From Spirochaetaceae bacterium (GTDB lineage Bacteria > Spirochaetota > Spirochaetia > Treponematales > Breznakiellaceae), in NCBI GenBank assembly GCA_031278295.1, contig JAITKQ010000120.1, positions 1 through 8,791 of the forward strand: a stretch of 8,791 nucleotides of DNA, written 5' to 3'. This document shows positions 1 through 7,674 of this stretch, piece by piece (position 1 is the stretch's first letter; each line of letters begins with the position of its first letter). The notes under the pieces were generated by a model. That model did not search any database. It saw only the letters and a list, made by a program, of their open reading frames with translations, and was not told the DNA's origin. Made by a program: the position numbers and the translations under genes.

Positions 1-52
1 GATGTGAGACCCACTGGTGGGCGCGTAGCGTTCCCGTAGGGAATGTAGCGGA

Positions 53-102
53 GCGGAACCCCGCAAAGCCCGGTTTCCGGCAGGGCCGGAAATGCGCCCA
101 AA
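53..102 (-). repeat. 50-bp interspersed palindromic repeat, left copy
   Basis: The reverse complement of this stretch matches 8483-8536 at every one of its 50 bases, apart from a 4-base insertion in the right copy. It contains the hairpin TTTCCGGC-AGG-GCCGGAAA (74-92). The insertion in the other copy falls exactly in the loop of this hairpin, so the stem is kept in both. This is direct sequence observation; that it belongs to a genome-wide repeat family is inference. Confidence 0.85.
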
Positions 103-218
103 AACATCAAACCACCCCCTGCTTACAGCCGCGTATGCCTATCGCCTCCTTCGGACCCGAGGGCAGAACCCGAAGCCCGCCTCCGGTACGCTACCGCATA
201 GCGGACTTTAAACCCACT

Positions 219-240
219 GGCGGGGCGGGGCGGGGCGGGC
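219..240 (+). repeat. CGGGG pentamer array, potential G-quadruplex
   Basis: Four tandem pentamers, CGGGG three times then CGGGC, run from 221 to 240, preceded by GG. The four G-runs separated by single C bases meet the usual G-quadruplex pattern (four runs of three or more G with short loops) on the plus strand. It lies about 140 bases upstream of the reductase start. A regulatory role is possible but not shown. Confidence 0.6.
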
Positions 241-290
241 AACTTGATCAATAATGTCCAAAAGGGCTAAGGTAAACGACCGAGTCTATT

Positions 291-308
291 CCAAAACTTC
301 AGTTTTGG
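291..308 (+). other. Hairpin CCAAAAC-TTCA-GTTTTGG
   Basis: A perfect 7-bp stem with a four-base loop in the leader of the reductase gene. It is followed by GGAGAC rather than a T-run, so it is not an intrinsic terminator for plus-strand transcription. Confidence 0.5.
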
Positions 309-313
309 GGAGA

Positions 314-340
314 CAAGCTTTGCTTGCCCGGCAAGCTTTT
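314..340 (+). terminator. Overlapping hairpins, possible weak terminator
   Basis: CAAGC-TTT-GCTTG (314-326) and GCTTGC-CCG-GCAAGC (322-336) share the GCTTG arm, so only one can form at a time. The second is followed by TTTT (337-340), giving a short intrinsic-terminator shape with a weak T-tract. It lies 37 bases before the reductase start codon. It may end upstream transcription or act in the leader; both are inference. Confidence 0.3.
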
Positions 341-377
341 AAGCCGCAAAAACCGCAAGCATGAGGTATGGCACCGG

Positions 378-1496
378 ATGAAAAAACTTGGATTCGGGAT
401 GATGAGACTCCCTTTAAAAAACGCGCTCGACCGCGCGGATGTTGACGTGGAAATGACCGCGGAAATGGCGGATTATTTTATTGCTAAAGGATTTAACTAT
501 TTTGACACGGCGTATATCTACCATTTGGGAAACAGCGAGGCCGTGTTCAAAAAGGCGGTGGCGGAACGGCATCCGCGGGAGACCTTTGTGATCGCGGATA
601 AAATGCCCGTGTGGCTGGTAAAGGAATCCGCCGATTACCAAAAGTTTTTTGATGAACAGCTTGGGCGCTGCGGCCTTGGGTACTTTGATTACTACCTTTT
701 GCACAACCTGGGCGTGGATAGTTACGCGGAAACGCTGAAACACGGGGGTTTTGAATTCATAAAAAAACTGAAAGCGGAGGGGAAGGCCCGGCATATCGGT
801 TTTTCCTTTCATGACAAAGCCGAACTGTTGGACAAAATCCTGACCGGACAGGGCGGTCTGGACTTTGTACAATTGCAAATAAATTACATTGATTGGGACA
901 ACGAAGGCATTCAATCCCGCAAGTGCCATGAGGTCGCGGTAAAACACGGGATTCCGGTCATTGTGATGGAACCGGTGAAAGGCGGGAGCCTTGCTTTGGT
1001 ACCCGGCGCGGCGGAAAATCTTTTTAAAGGGTATGACGGGGGCGCAAGCGCCGCGTCCTGGGCCATCCGCTTTGCCGCTTCCCTGAAAAATGTGATTGTT
1101 GTACTGAGCGGCATGAGCACGCCCGCTCAAATGACGGACAATACGGGTTATATGCGGGACTTCAGGCCGCTTAACGATGATGAACGGGCGATCATCAAAC
1201 AGGCAAGCGATCTGATCAACAAAAATACCGCGATACCCTGTACCGGATGCGGGTACTGTCTGGAAGGCTGTCCGCAAAAGATAGCGATCCCACAGTACTT
1301 CTCGCTCTACAACAATCAAAAACAGTTCGGGCTTACAGCCTCCCAGACGGTCTACTATACCAATTTGGCAGCGGGCGGGCATGGAAAGGCCTCTGGCTGC
1401 GTCGGCTGCGGGCAATGCGAGGAACACTGTCCCCAGCGCATCGCCGTTACGGAGCTGCTCAAGGAAGTTGCCGGTGTTTTTGAGAAAGCCGGATGA
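378..1496 (+). CDS. Aldo/keto reductase with C-terminal 4Fe-4S dicluster domain
   Basis: A probable cytoplasmic NAD(P)H- or ferredoxin-linked oxidoreductase of 372 aa; the substrate is unknown. The N-terminus MKKLGFGMMRLPL is typical of this family. The aldo/keto reductase tetrad is readable as Asp43 and Tyr48 (in FDTAYIYH), Lys75 (ADKMP) and His109 (YLLHNL). The barrel covers about residues 1-280. The tail has two CxxCxxCxxxCP motifs, at Cys288/291/294/298 and Cys341/344/347/351, as expected for two 4Fe-4S clusters. I chose ATG 378 because GAGG (363-366) precedes it by 11 bases and the protein then starts exactly at the family N-terminus. An upstream in-frame TTG at 324 would add 18 residues read from inside a hairpin. 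The gene stands alone, 249 bases before the transporter operon, and no terminator with a strong T-tract directly follows. The family is clear; the physiological reaction is not. Confidence 0.93.
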   Translation: MKKLGFGMMRLPLKNALDRADVDVEMTAEMADYFIAKGFNYFDTAYIYHLGNSEAVFKKAVAERHPRETFVIADKMPVWLVKESADYQKFFDEQLGRCGLGYFDYYLLHNLGVDSYAETLKHGGFEFIKKLKAEGKARHIGFSFHDKAELLDKILTGQGGLDFVQLQINYIDWDNEGIQSRKCHEVAVKHGIPVIVMEPVKGGSLALVPGAAENLFKGYDGGASAASWAIRFAASLKNVIVVLSGMSTPAQMTDNTGYMRDFRPLNDDERAIIKQASDLINKNTAIPCTGCGYCLEGCPQKIAIPQYFSLYNNQKQFGLTASQTVYYTNLAAGGHGKASGCVGCGQCEEHCPQRIAVTELLKEVAGVFEKAG

Positions 1497-1510
1497 TTCG
1501 GGGTATCAGG

Positions 1511-1527
1511 CCGGAATTTACTTCCGG
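1511..1527 (+). terminator. Hairpin after the reductase gene, T-run absent
   Basis: A perfect 6-bp stem with a 5-base loop, 15 bases past the reductase stop codon. The lack of a following T-tract argues against a classical intrinsic terminator, so the role is uncertain. Confidence 0.25.
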
Positions 1528-1627
1528 TACTGTCCGGCGCGGCGTTACGATCCTGTTGGCGCGGTTGGCGGCTTTTTTGACCTTACATTTTTGATGGGGC
1601 AACGCGGGCGGAGAGTCAGGGCGGCGC

Positions 1628-1660
1628 TTGAAAATTATTGAGAATTGTATAAAAATACAA
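1628..1660 (+). promoter_or_regulatory. Candidate promoter/operator of the liv operon
   Basis: TTGAAA (1628-1633) and TATAAA (1648-1653) resemble sigma-70 boxes, but the 14-base spacing is too short for a standard promoter. The TATAAA overlaps a perfect dyad, TTGTAT-AAAA-ATACAA (1645-1660), of the kind bound by dimeric repressors. The site lies about 90-120 bases before the first operon gene. It is the best regulatory candidate in this intergenic region; the regulator is unknown. Confidence 0.35.
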
Positions 1661-1663
1661 GAG

Positions 1664-1678
1664 CCCATAGTTTATGGG
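1664..1678 (+). other. Leader hairpin CCCATA-GTT-TATGGG
   Basis: A perfect 6-bp stem with a three-base loop in the probable 5' leader of the operon, between the candidate promoter and the ribosome binding site. No T-run follows, so attenuation is not indicated. Confidence 0.4.
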
Positions 1679-1734
1679 GGATGTTTCCGGAACGTGGTGT
1701 GCCGGGAATATAAAAAAATTCTTACTGTTTCAAA

Positions 1735-1739
1735 AGAGG
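1735..1739 (+). promoter_or_regulatory. Ribosome binding site of the first liv gene
   Basis: AGAGG followed by six bases and ATG 1746. This is the clearest Shine-Dalgarno sequence of the operon and fixes the start of the substrate-binding protein. Confidence 0.75.
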
Positions 1740-1745
1740 TAAAAC

Positions 1746-2903
1746 ATGAAAAAGGTTTTCAAAATTTTTGCTGTCACGGTGTCTGTGGTATCCCTGCTTA
1801 TGGCCGCGGGTTGCTCGAAAAAAGGAGGAGCGGATACGATCAAGATTGGCGTTTACGAGCCGCTTACCGGCGCGAACGCGGGCGGCGGCGCGATAGAGCT
1901 GGAAGGCATCAGGCTAGCCAACAAGCTGTATCCGGAGGTTAAGGTGGGGGACAAGACGTACAGGGTTCAGCTTGCCGTCGCGGACAACAAGTCGGACAAG
2001 GTGGAGGCGGCAAACGCGGTCCAGCGGCTTATCACCAACGACAAGGTGGCCTTGATACTCGGCTCGTGGGGATCATCGCTTTCGATAGCGGGCGGAGAGG
2101 TGGCGAAAGACGCCGGTATACCGGTGATCGGGCTTTCATGTACAAACCCGCTTGTTACGGCCGGTAACGATTGGTACTTCCGCGTATGCTTTATCGACCC
2201 GTTCCAGGGGACGGTGATGGCGAACTATGCGTACAGCGATCTTGGCGCCAGAAACGCCGTGATCGTAAGGGAGATTTCCAACGATTATTCCGTCGGGCTT
2301 GCCAAATACTTTACCGACAGATTCATCGAGTTAACCGGCGACCCCAACGCGATTCTTACGACAATAGACTACAACACGGGGGATCAGGATTTTTCGGCCC
2401 AGCTTACGCAGGTCAAGGCCCTCAACGCCAGCGTTGTGTTCGCTCCCGGTAATTTTACCGAGTCCGCCCTTGTGATTCAGCAGGCGCGCGACCTTGGTCT
2501 TAATGTGCCGTTCATAGGCGGCGATACCTGGGAGACGCCGGAATTCGTGGACGTAGGTTCCGACCGCGTGGAAGGCGCCGTGTTCTCGACCTTCTACGAT
2601 TCGAGCGTGGCCTCCAACCCCGTTGCCGAAACCCTACTTACCGAGTACAAGGCCGCGTACAGCAAGGAGCCCGCCGCCGTAACCGCGCTTGGCTTTGACG
2701 GCTACCTCCTCGCGCTGGACGCGATAAAACGCGCCGGTTCAACAGACCCGGCGGCGATACGGGACGCGATAGCGGCGACCAGCGGTTTTCTAGGCGCTAC
2801 AGGCGAGGTAACACTTGACGAAAACGGGGACGCGACAAAATCGGCCTTCATAAAAGAAGTCCAGTCCGGGAAATTCGTGTTCAAAACCATTATCGCTCCA
2901 TAG
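1746..2903 (+). CDS. livK: Branched-chain amino acid-type ABC transporter substrate-binding lipoprotein
   Basis: The extracytoplasmic ligand-binding subunit of the importer encoded by the next four genes (385 aa, normal for the family). The start has a basic MKKVFK, a hydrophobic stretch, and a lipobox-like MAAGC ending at Cys23. Alanine at -3 is looser than the E. coli consensus but acceptable in spirochaetes, so the protein is probably membrane-anchored. The mature part is a type-1 periplasmic-binding fold (Peripla_BP_6). IGVYEPLTGANAGG near residues 34-48 and GSWGSSLSIAGG from residue 106 are the ligand-pocket-type motifs, followed by AKDAGIPVIG and a TNPLVT segment. Ligands of this family include Leu/Ile/Val, other amino acids, urea and short amides; branched-chain amino acids are most likely but not proven. 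The stop is three bases before livH. The symbol livK (or livJ) is by analogy. Confidence 0.9.
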   Translation: MKKVFKIFAVTVSVVSLLMAAGCSKKGGADTIKIGVYEPLTGANAGGGAIELEGIRLANKLYPEVKVGDKTYRVQLAVADNKSDKVEAANAVQRLITNDKVALILGSWGSSLSIAGGEVAKDAGIPVIGLSCTNPLVTAGNDWYFRVCFIDPFQGTVMANYAYSDLGARNAVIVREISNDYSVGLAKYFTDRFIELTGDPNAILTTIDYNTGDQDFSAQLTQVKALNASVVFAPGNFTESALVIQQARDLGLNVPFIGGDTWETPEFVDVGSDRVEGAVFSTFYDSSVASNPVAETLLTEYKAAYSKEPAAVTALGFDGYLLALDAIKRAGSTDPAAIRDAIAATSGFLGATGEVTLDENGDATKSAFIKEVQSGKFVFKTIIAP

Positions 2904-2906
2904 CGA

Positions 2907-3800
2907 ATGACCGGCAGCCTGCTTTTACAGCATATTTCAAACGCCCTCTCGCTAGGCAGCCTTTACGCGCTCATCGCCATTGGGTATACGATGGTGTACG
3001 GGATACTCAGGCTTATCAACTTTGCCCACGGCGATGTGTTCATGCTAGGGGGCTACATCTCGTTCTACTGCACGACCATTTTTTTTATGCCTTGGTGGGC
3101 GGGCTTCATCGTCGCGCTTGGCCTTACCGGGATTTTTGGCATAGGGCTTGAACGGATCGCGTACAAGCCGCTTCGTTCCTCCCCCAAAATCTCGATAATG
3201 ATCAGCGCCATAGGCGCGTCGTTCCTGATGGAAAACCTTGCCACGGTGATCTTTGGCGGCAGGCCGAAGGGCTTTAGCATCCCCGGTATATTCAACCACT
3301 CGGTAAGGCTTGGCCCGGTGAGCGTCTCGGCGGTAAGCCTTGTGATACCGGTGCTGACCGCCTTTTTGCTTGCCGCGCTGCTACTCGTCGTGCATAAAAC
3401 AAAGACGGGTATGGCGATGCGCGCCCTGTCTACGGACCTCAGCGCGGCGCGGCTGATGGCGATAGACGTAAACAAAATAGTTTCGTTCACGTTTGGCGTG
3501 GGCTCCGTGCTTGCCGCGATAGGCGGGGTGATGTGGGCGACAAAGTACCCCCAACTCAACCCTACGATGGGCATGATGCCCGGGCTCAAATGCTTCATAG
3601 CCGCGGTTATAGGCGGCATAGGGAACATATCCGGCGCCGTGCTGGGCGGGCTCCTGCTCGGCTTCATAGAAATCATGACGATAGCGTTTCTCCCGACACT
3701 GACCGGTTACCGCGACGCGTTCGCGTTCATCATGCTGATAATCGTTTTGATGGTCAGACCCTCCGGCCTGCTTGGAAAGCATCAAATTGAAAAAGTATAA
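2907..3800 (+). CDS. livH: Branched-chain amino acid ABC transporter permease LivH
   Basis: One of two inner-membrane permeases of the HAAT-family importer (297 aa, close to the E. coli LivH length). The N-terminus contains the strongly conserved block LGSLYALIAIGYTMVYG followed by LINFAHGD. About eight hydrophobic segments follow. The cytoplasmic loop that contacts the ATPase is at about residues 177-187 (DLSAARLMAID). The C-terminal GLKCFIAAVIGGIGNISGAV block is also typical. Only three bases separate it from the livK stop, and no Shine-Dalgarno sequence is visible before ATG 2907, so translation probably depends on coupling to livK. It should pair with LivM as a heterodimer. Confidence 0.95.
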   Translation: MTGSLLLQHISNALSLGSLYALIAIGYTMVYGILRLINFAHGDVFMLGGYISFYCTTIFFMPWWAGFIVALGLTGIFGIGLERIAYKPLRSSPKISIMISAIGASFLMENLATVIFGGRPKGFSIPGIFNHSVRLGPVSVSAVSLVIPVLTAFLLAALLLVVHKTKTGMAMRALSTDLSAARLMAIDVNKIVSFTFGVGSVLAAIGGVMWATKYPQLNPTMGMMPGLKCFIAAVIGGIGNISGAVLGGLLLGFIEIMTIAFLPTLTGYRDAFAFIMLIIVLMVRPSGLLGKHQIEKV

Positions 3801-4847
3801 GTCGATAAAGACATCACTCAAGCTAAACATTGCCGCTTTTGTGGTTTTCTGCGCGTTCATAATGCTGGCAAACAAGATTTTCGGCCCGTTCGCACTGCGT
3901 ATATTCAACCTGAGCGGCATATACATAATACTCGCGCTATCGCTGAATCTGTTGAACGGGTTTACCGGCTTATTTTCGCTCGGACATTCGGGTTTTATGG
4001 CGATAGGCGCGTACGTCAGCGCTCTTTTAACGATGCCGCCTTCCCAAAAGGCGATGAATTTTTTCCTGAAACCGATAGTACCGTTTCTTGCCAATGTCGA
4101 AATTCCGTTCATTCCCGCCCTGGTCGCGGCAGGTTCCGTAGCGGCGCTCGTCGGGTTTTTGATCGGTATGCCGGTGTTAAGGCTGCACGATGATTACCTT
4201 GCGATCGCCACGCTGGGATTTTCGGAAATCATAAGGGTCGTGCTTACGAATCTGCAAAGCGTAACAAACGGAGCGCTCGGCCTAAAAGGTCTGCCTAAAT
4301 TTGCGACAACGTACATGATATGGGGCCTCGTTGTGCTGACGATTCTGTTTATTGGCGCGTTGATACGTTCCGCTTACGGCAGAAAATTCATGGCGATTCG
4401 GGATAACGAAATCGCCGCGCAGTCGATGGGGATAGATATTGCCAAAATGAAAATCGTAAGTTTTACGATCTCAAGTTTTATTGCCGGTGTGGGCGGTGCG
4501 CTGCTCGGTCATTTTATGAACACGATAGATCCAAAAATGTTTACTTTCAATTTGACGTACAACATCCTTCTGATCGTCGTGCTTGGCGGCAACGGCAGCA
4601 TAACAGGCTCCTGCATAGCCGCGGTTGCCGTAACGATAGCCATGGAAGCGCTCCGTTTTCTGGACGGCCCGCTGAATCTGCTCGTGATTCAGACACGGGG
4701 CCTGCCCGGGCTGCGCATGGTCGTGTTCAGCATACTGCTTCTTATCGTCGTGATATACCGCCAGCAGGGGCTGATGGGTAAAAAAGAATTTTCCTGGGCC
4801 GCGCTGTCCGCCATAAAACAGCAGTTTGTAAGAAAAGGCGGGCGCTG

Positions 4848-4848
<1 letters not shown>
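3787..4848 (+). CDS. livM: Branched-chain amino acid ABC transporter permease LivM
   Basis: The second permease of the importer (353 aa). The signature LALSLNLLNGFTGLFSLGH and GFMAIGAYVSALL lie in the first third. The ATPase-contact loop is at about residues 203-216 (AIRDNEIAAQSMGI). Multiple membrane segments are evident. No ATG lies before the first membrane helix. I choose TTG 3787, giving MKKYKSIK, because GGAAAG (3774-3779) sits seven bases before it. A TTG at 3772 would add five residues but has poorer support. The chosen start overlaps the end of livH by 14 bases. Its stop codon overlaps the livG start (TGATG at 4846-4850). Confidence 0.92.
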
Positions 4849-5606
<758 letters not shown>

Positions 5607-5610
5607 GGAA

Positions 5611-6312
5611 ATGCTGGCGTTAAAAAATTTATCGGTATACTACGGCGGGATACACGCGCTGCGCGGCATTGACATCGAAGTTGAGGACGGTAAAATTGTC
5701 ACGCTGATCGGCGCGAACGGCGCCGGCAAGAGTACGATGCTGAGCAGCATCGCGGGCCTTGTAAAAAGTTCAGGCGATATTCTGTTTGACGGCAAAAATA
5801 TATCGGGCGGTGATACGAAAGATATTGTCGCCTCCGGCCTCGTGCTTGTGCCGGAGGGCCGGCATGTTTTTCCAAACCTGACCGTGTATGAAAACTTGAG
5901 CCTCGGCGCATACTTCCGCAAAGACTCAGCCGGAATCAAAAGGGACATGGAACGTTGCTTTGAATTGTTTCCCCGCCTCAAGGAACGCATACATCAGAGC
6001 GGCGGGACGCTGTCCGGCGGAGAGCAGCAGATGCTGGCGGTTGGGCGCGGCCTACTGGCAAATCCGCGTCTTTTGATGCTGGACGAACCTTCGCTCGGAC
6101 TCGCCCCGCTCGTTTCAAAAATGATTTTTGATATTATCCGCGAGATAAATAAAAACGGAACGACGGTTTTGCTGATAGAGCAGAACGCGCACGCCGCCCT
6201 TGAAATAGCCGACTATGCCTATGTGCTGGAAACCGGACTCATAACGATGCGGGATACGGGAAAATCCCTTTTAAACGATGATCGTGTACGCAAAGCGTAC
6301 CTCGGCGAGTAG
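5611..6312 (+). CDS. livF: Branched-chain amino acid ABC transporter ATP-binding protein LivF
   Basis: The second ATPase subunit (233 aa; E. coli LivF is similar). Walker A GANGAGKS is at residues 34-41, the LSGGEQQ signature starts at residue 134, and Walker B LLMLDEPSLGLAP has Asp158 and Glu159. The switch position reads IEQNAHAAL, with Gln-Asn in place of His, as is usual in LivF. I chose ATG 5611 because GGGAG (5597-5601) precedes it by nine bases and the protein then begins MLALKNLSVYYG as in homologues. An in-frame ATG at 5581 would add ten unlikely residues inside the end of livG. The gap to livG is four bases. Confidence 0.95.
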   Translation: MLALKNLSVYYGGIHALRGIDIEVEDGKIVTLIGANGAGKSTMLSSIAGLVKSSGDILFDGKNISGGDTKDIVASGLVLVPEGRHVFPNLTVYENLSLGAYFRKDSAGIKRDMERCFELFPRLKERIHQSGGTLSGGEQQMLAVGRGLLANPRLLMLDEPSLGLAPLVSKMIFDIIREINKNGTTVLLIEQNAHAALEIADYAYVLETGLITMRDTGKSLLNDDRVRKAYLGE

Positions 6313-6317
6313 ATGAA

Positions 6318-7583
6318 ATGAATTACAGGCGCGGTTTTTTGTTTCTGACAGGCGCGGTTTTTTTGCTGTCCGCCTGCGATGAATTTACAGGCAGCGCGGC
6401 TGTTCTTTTGACTGACAGGCCGGAGTTTGCCATGTACGCCGAACAGTTCAACCTGAGTCAGGGTAAGCATAAAATTGAAGTCATTTACAAAGACAATATT
6501 GCGGAAAATTTTTACAATACCAAAGAAGCTCTGGATATAATTGTGGGGAGCTGGCTTAAAAGCGCCTCGACGCTCAAGTATTGGCAGAGCCTTGATTTTC
6601 TTTTCAAAAAGAATCCGGGACTGAAAGAAAGTTTTTACCCCTCGCTACTCGCGCTCGGCAGATTCGACAACAGGCAGTACCTTGTGCCGGTATCGTTCAA
6701 CCTGCCGATCATTATTTTTTCCAAAAATAACAATACCCTGCTTTCAAATCCGTTTACGATCGGGCTGGAAGAAATAAAAACACTTGGGAAAGACTTTAAC
6801 GAAAAAAATAATGTGTATACACGTATGGGGTTTTCGCCGCTATGGAACAACAATTTTCTTTTTGAAACAGCGGTGATTTTTAACACGTCCTTCAGGGAGG
6901 ATGACCCGCTGGACTGGAATGGGGACGCGCTTTTGGAAGCGATTCGGTGTATACGTGACTGGATTGAAGAAGCGAACGGGGGGCTAAAAGCGGAAGACGA
7001 ATTCTTTTTTAAATATTTTTTTGATCCTCCCCCAAAGCTTGTAGTCACAAACCGGATACTGTTTGCTTATATGAACAGTTCCGGATTTTTTACGATGTCG
7101 AATGAGACGCAGGCAAACCTGGATTTCCGTATACTGTCCGGCAACGGGATTATTCCTGTTTCTGAAAACGCTGTGTACTATGGGCTTAACAAGAAAGGGA
7201 ATTCAAAAAAGGCCGCCCGCGAATTCACCGTTTGGTTCTTCAAAGAAGAAACCCAGATGCTGCTGCTAAAAAAAAGCATGGAGAAACACCTTTCCGATAC
7301 GATTTTTGGCATCGCCAACGGGTTTTCGGCGATGCACAGCGTGAACGAAAATGTTTTTCCGCTTTACTACCCGATGCTTTTGGGACACATGCCGCCGTCC
7401 GACCGGCTTGCCGCCCCGAATATTCTGCCCAAAAACTGGATGGACATCAAAGACCGTGTCGTCATCCCATACCTGCGCGACGCCTGCCGTGGCGAAAGCG
7501 TCCTGACGCTGAAACAGCGCCTCGACGACTGGCTGCGTATTAACAACAGTTCGTTCAACGGCGGCAGGCTGCCTGACCTCTAG
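6318..7583 (+). CDS. Putative extracellular solute-binding lipoprotein, family-1-like
   Basis: A 421-aa predicted lipoprotein. The basic start MNYRRG and a hydrophobic stretch end in a clean lipobox, LSAC, with Cys20 as the lipidation site. The remainder resembles sugar-type (family 1, MalE/UgpB-like) solute-binding proteins. A DIIVGSW segment is followed by a GRFDNRQYLVPVSFNLPIIIF block like the 'yalP...lyYN' region. An AAREFTVWFF segment with helix-rich surroundings lies in the C-terminal half. It is unlike the first SBP of this operon. The start lies five bases after the livF stop, with only a weak GAG upstream, so it is probably coupled. No permease of the matching type is nearby. It could be a second receptor, a partner for a distant transporter, or a lineage-specific lipoprotein. 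The family call is from pattern only. Confidence 0.7.
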   Translation: MNYRRGFLFLTGAVFLLSACDEFTGSAAVLLTDRPEFAMYAEQFNLSQGKHKIEVIYKDNIAENFYNTKEALDIIVGSWLKSASTLKYWQSLDFLFKKNPGLKESFYPSLLALGRFDNRQYLVPVSFNLPIIIFSKNNNTLLSNPFTIGLEEIKTLGKDFNEKNNVYTRMGFSPLWNNNFLFETAVIFNTSFREDDPLDWNGDALLEAIRCIRDWIEEANGGLKAEDEFFFKYFFDPPPKLVVTNRILFAYMNSSGFFTMSNETQANLDFRILSGNGIIPVSENAVYYGLNKKGNSKKAAREFTVWFFKEETQMLLLKKSMEKHLSDTIFGIANGFSAMHSVNENVFPLYYPMLLGHMPPSDRLAAPNILPKNWMDIKDRVVIPYLRDACRGESVLTLKQRLDDWLRINNSSFNGGRLPDL

Positions 7584-7614
7584 GGAAGCGCTGATTTACG
7601 CGGATGCGCCAAGT

Positions 7615-7629
7615 CCAACCGAGAGTTGG
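7615..7629 (+). other. Small hairpin CCAAC-CGAGA-GTTGG
   Basis: A perfect 5-bp stem 32 bases past the last operon gene. It has no T-run after it and is a weak candidate for transcript end. Confidence 0.25.
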
Positions 7630-7674
7630 CCCGTCAACAAGGGCTGACGCAACCTGTGCTACTTTAATGCGAAT

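Larger units (their letters stand above)
1..377. other. Gene-free repeat-rich region upstream of the aldo/keto reductase
   Basis: No credible coding region is visible. The stretch is a mosaic of short palindromes: TTCCC-GTA-GGGAA at 31-43, TTTCCGGC-AGG-GCCGGAAA at 74-92, CTTCGG/CCGAAG at 149-154 and 170-175, and CGCTA-CCGCA-TAGCG at 189-203. GTAGCG occurs directly twice (25-30 and 45-50). ACCCACTGGYGGG is present as two direct copies (9-21 and 212-224). A CGGGG pentamer array follows at 219-240, then three small hairpins at 291-340. The pattern fits a patchwork of interspersed intergenic repeats; no function can be assigned from sequence. I see no good sigma-70 promoter for the gene that follows. 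Confidence 0.6.
1497..1745. other. Intergenic region before the transporter operon
   Basis: Contains the hairpin CCGGAA-TTTAC-TTCCGG (1511-1527) just after the reductase stop, with no T-run behind it. A T6 run (1573-1578) has no convincing stem before it. From about 1628 the sequence turns AT-rich and holds promoter-like and operator-like sites. A further perfect hairpin CCCATA-GTT-TATGGG lies at 1664-1678. No small gene here is supported. Confidence 0.5.

Noticed and set aside
414..1427. Long minus-strand open frame opposite the reductase
   Set aside because: It lies entirely antisense to a gene with clear catalytic and iron-sulfur motifs, has no recognisable domain, and reads as a codon-bias shadow.
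1561..1578. Intrinsic terminator ending in the T6 run after the reductase
   Set aside because: No complementary stem arm precedes the GGCGGC-T6 sequence.
1628..1942. Plus-strand open frame covering the liv leader
   Set aside because: It overlaps the start of the substrate-binding protein in another frame; the real gene has a good ribosome binding site and signal peptide.
3381..4112. Minus-strand open frame across the livH/livM junction
   Set aside because: Antisense to two conserved permeases; no domain and a low-complexity, His/Arg-rich translation.
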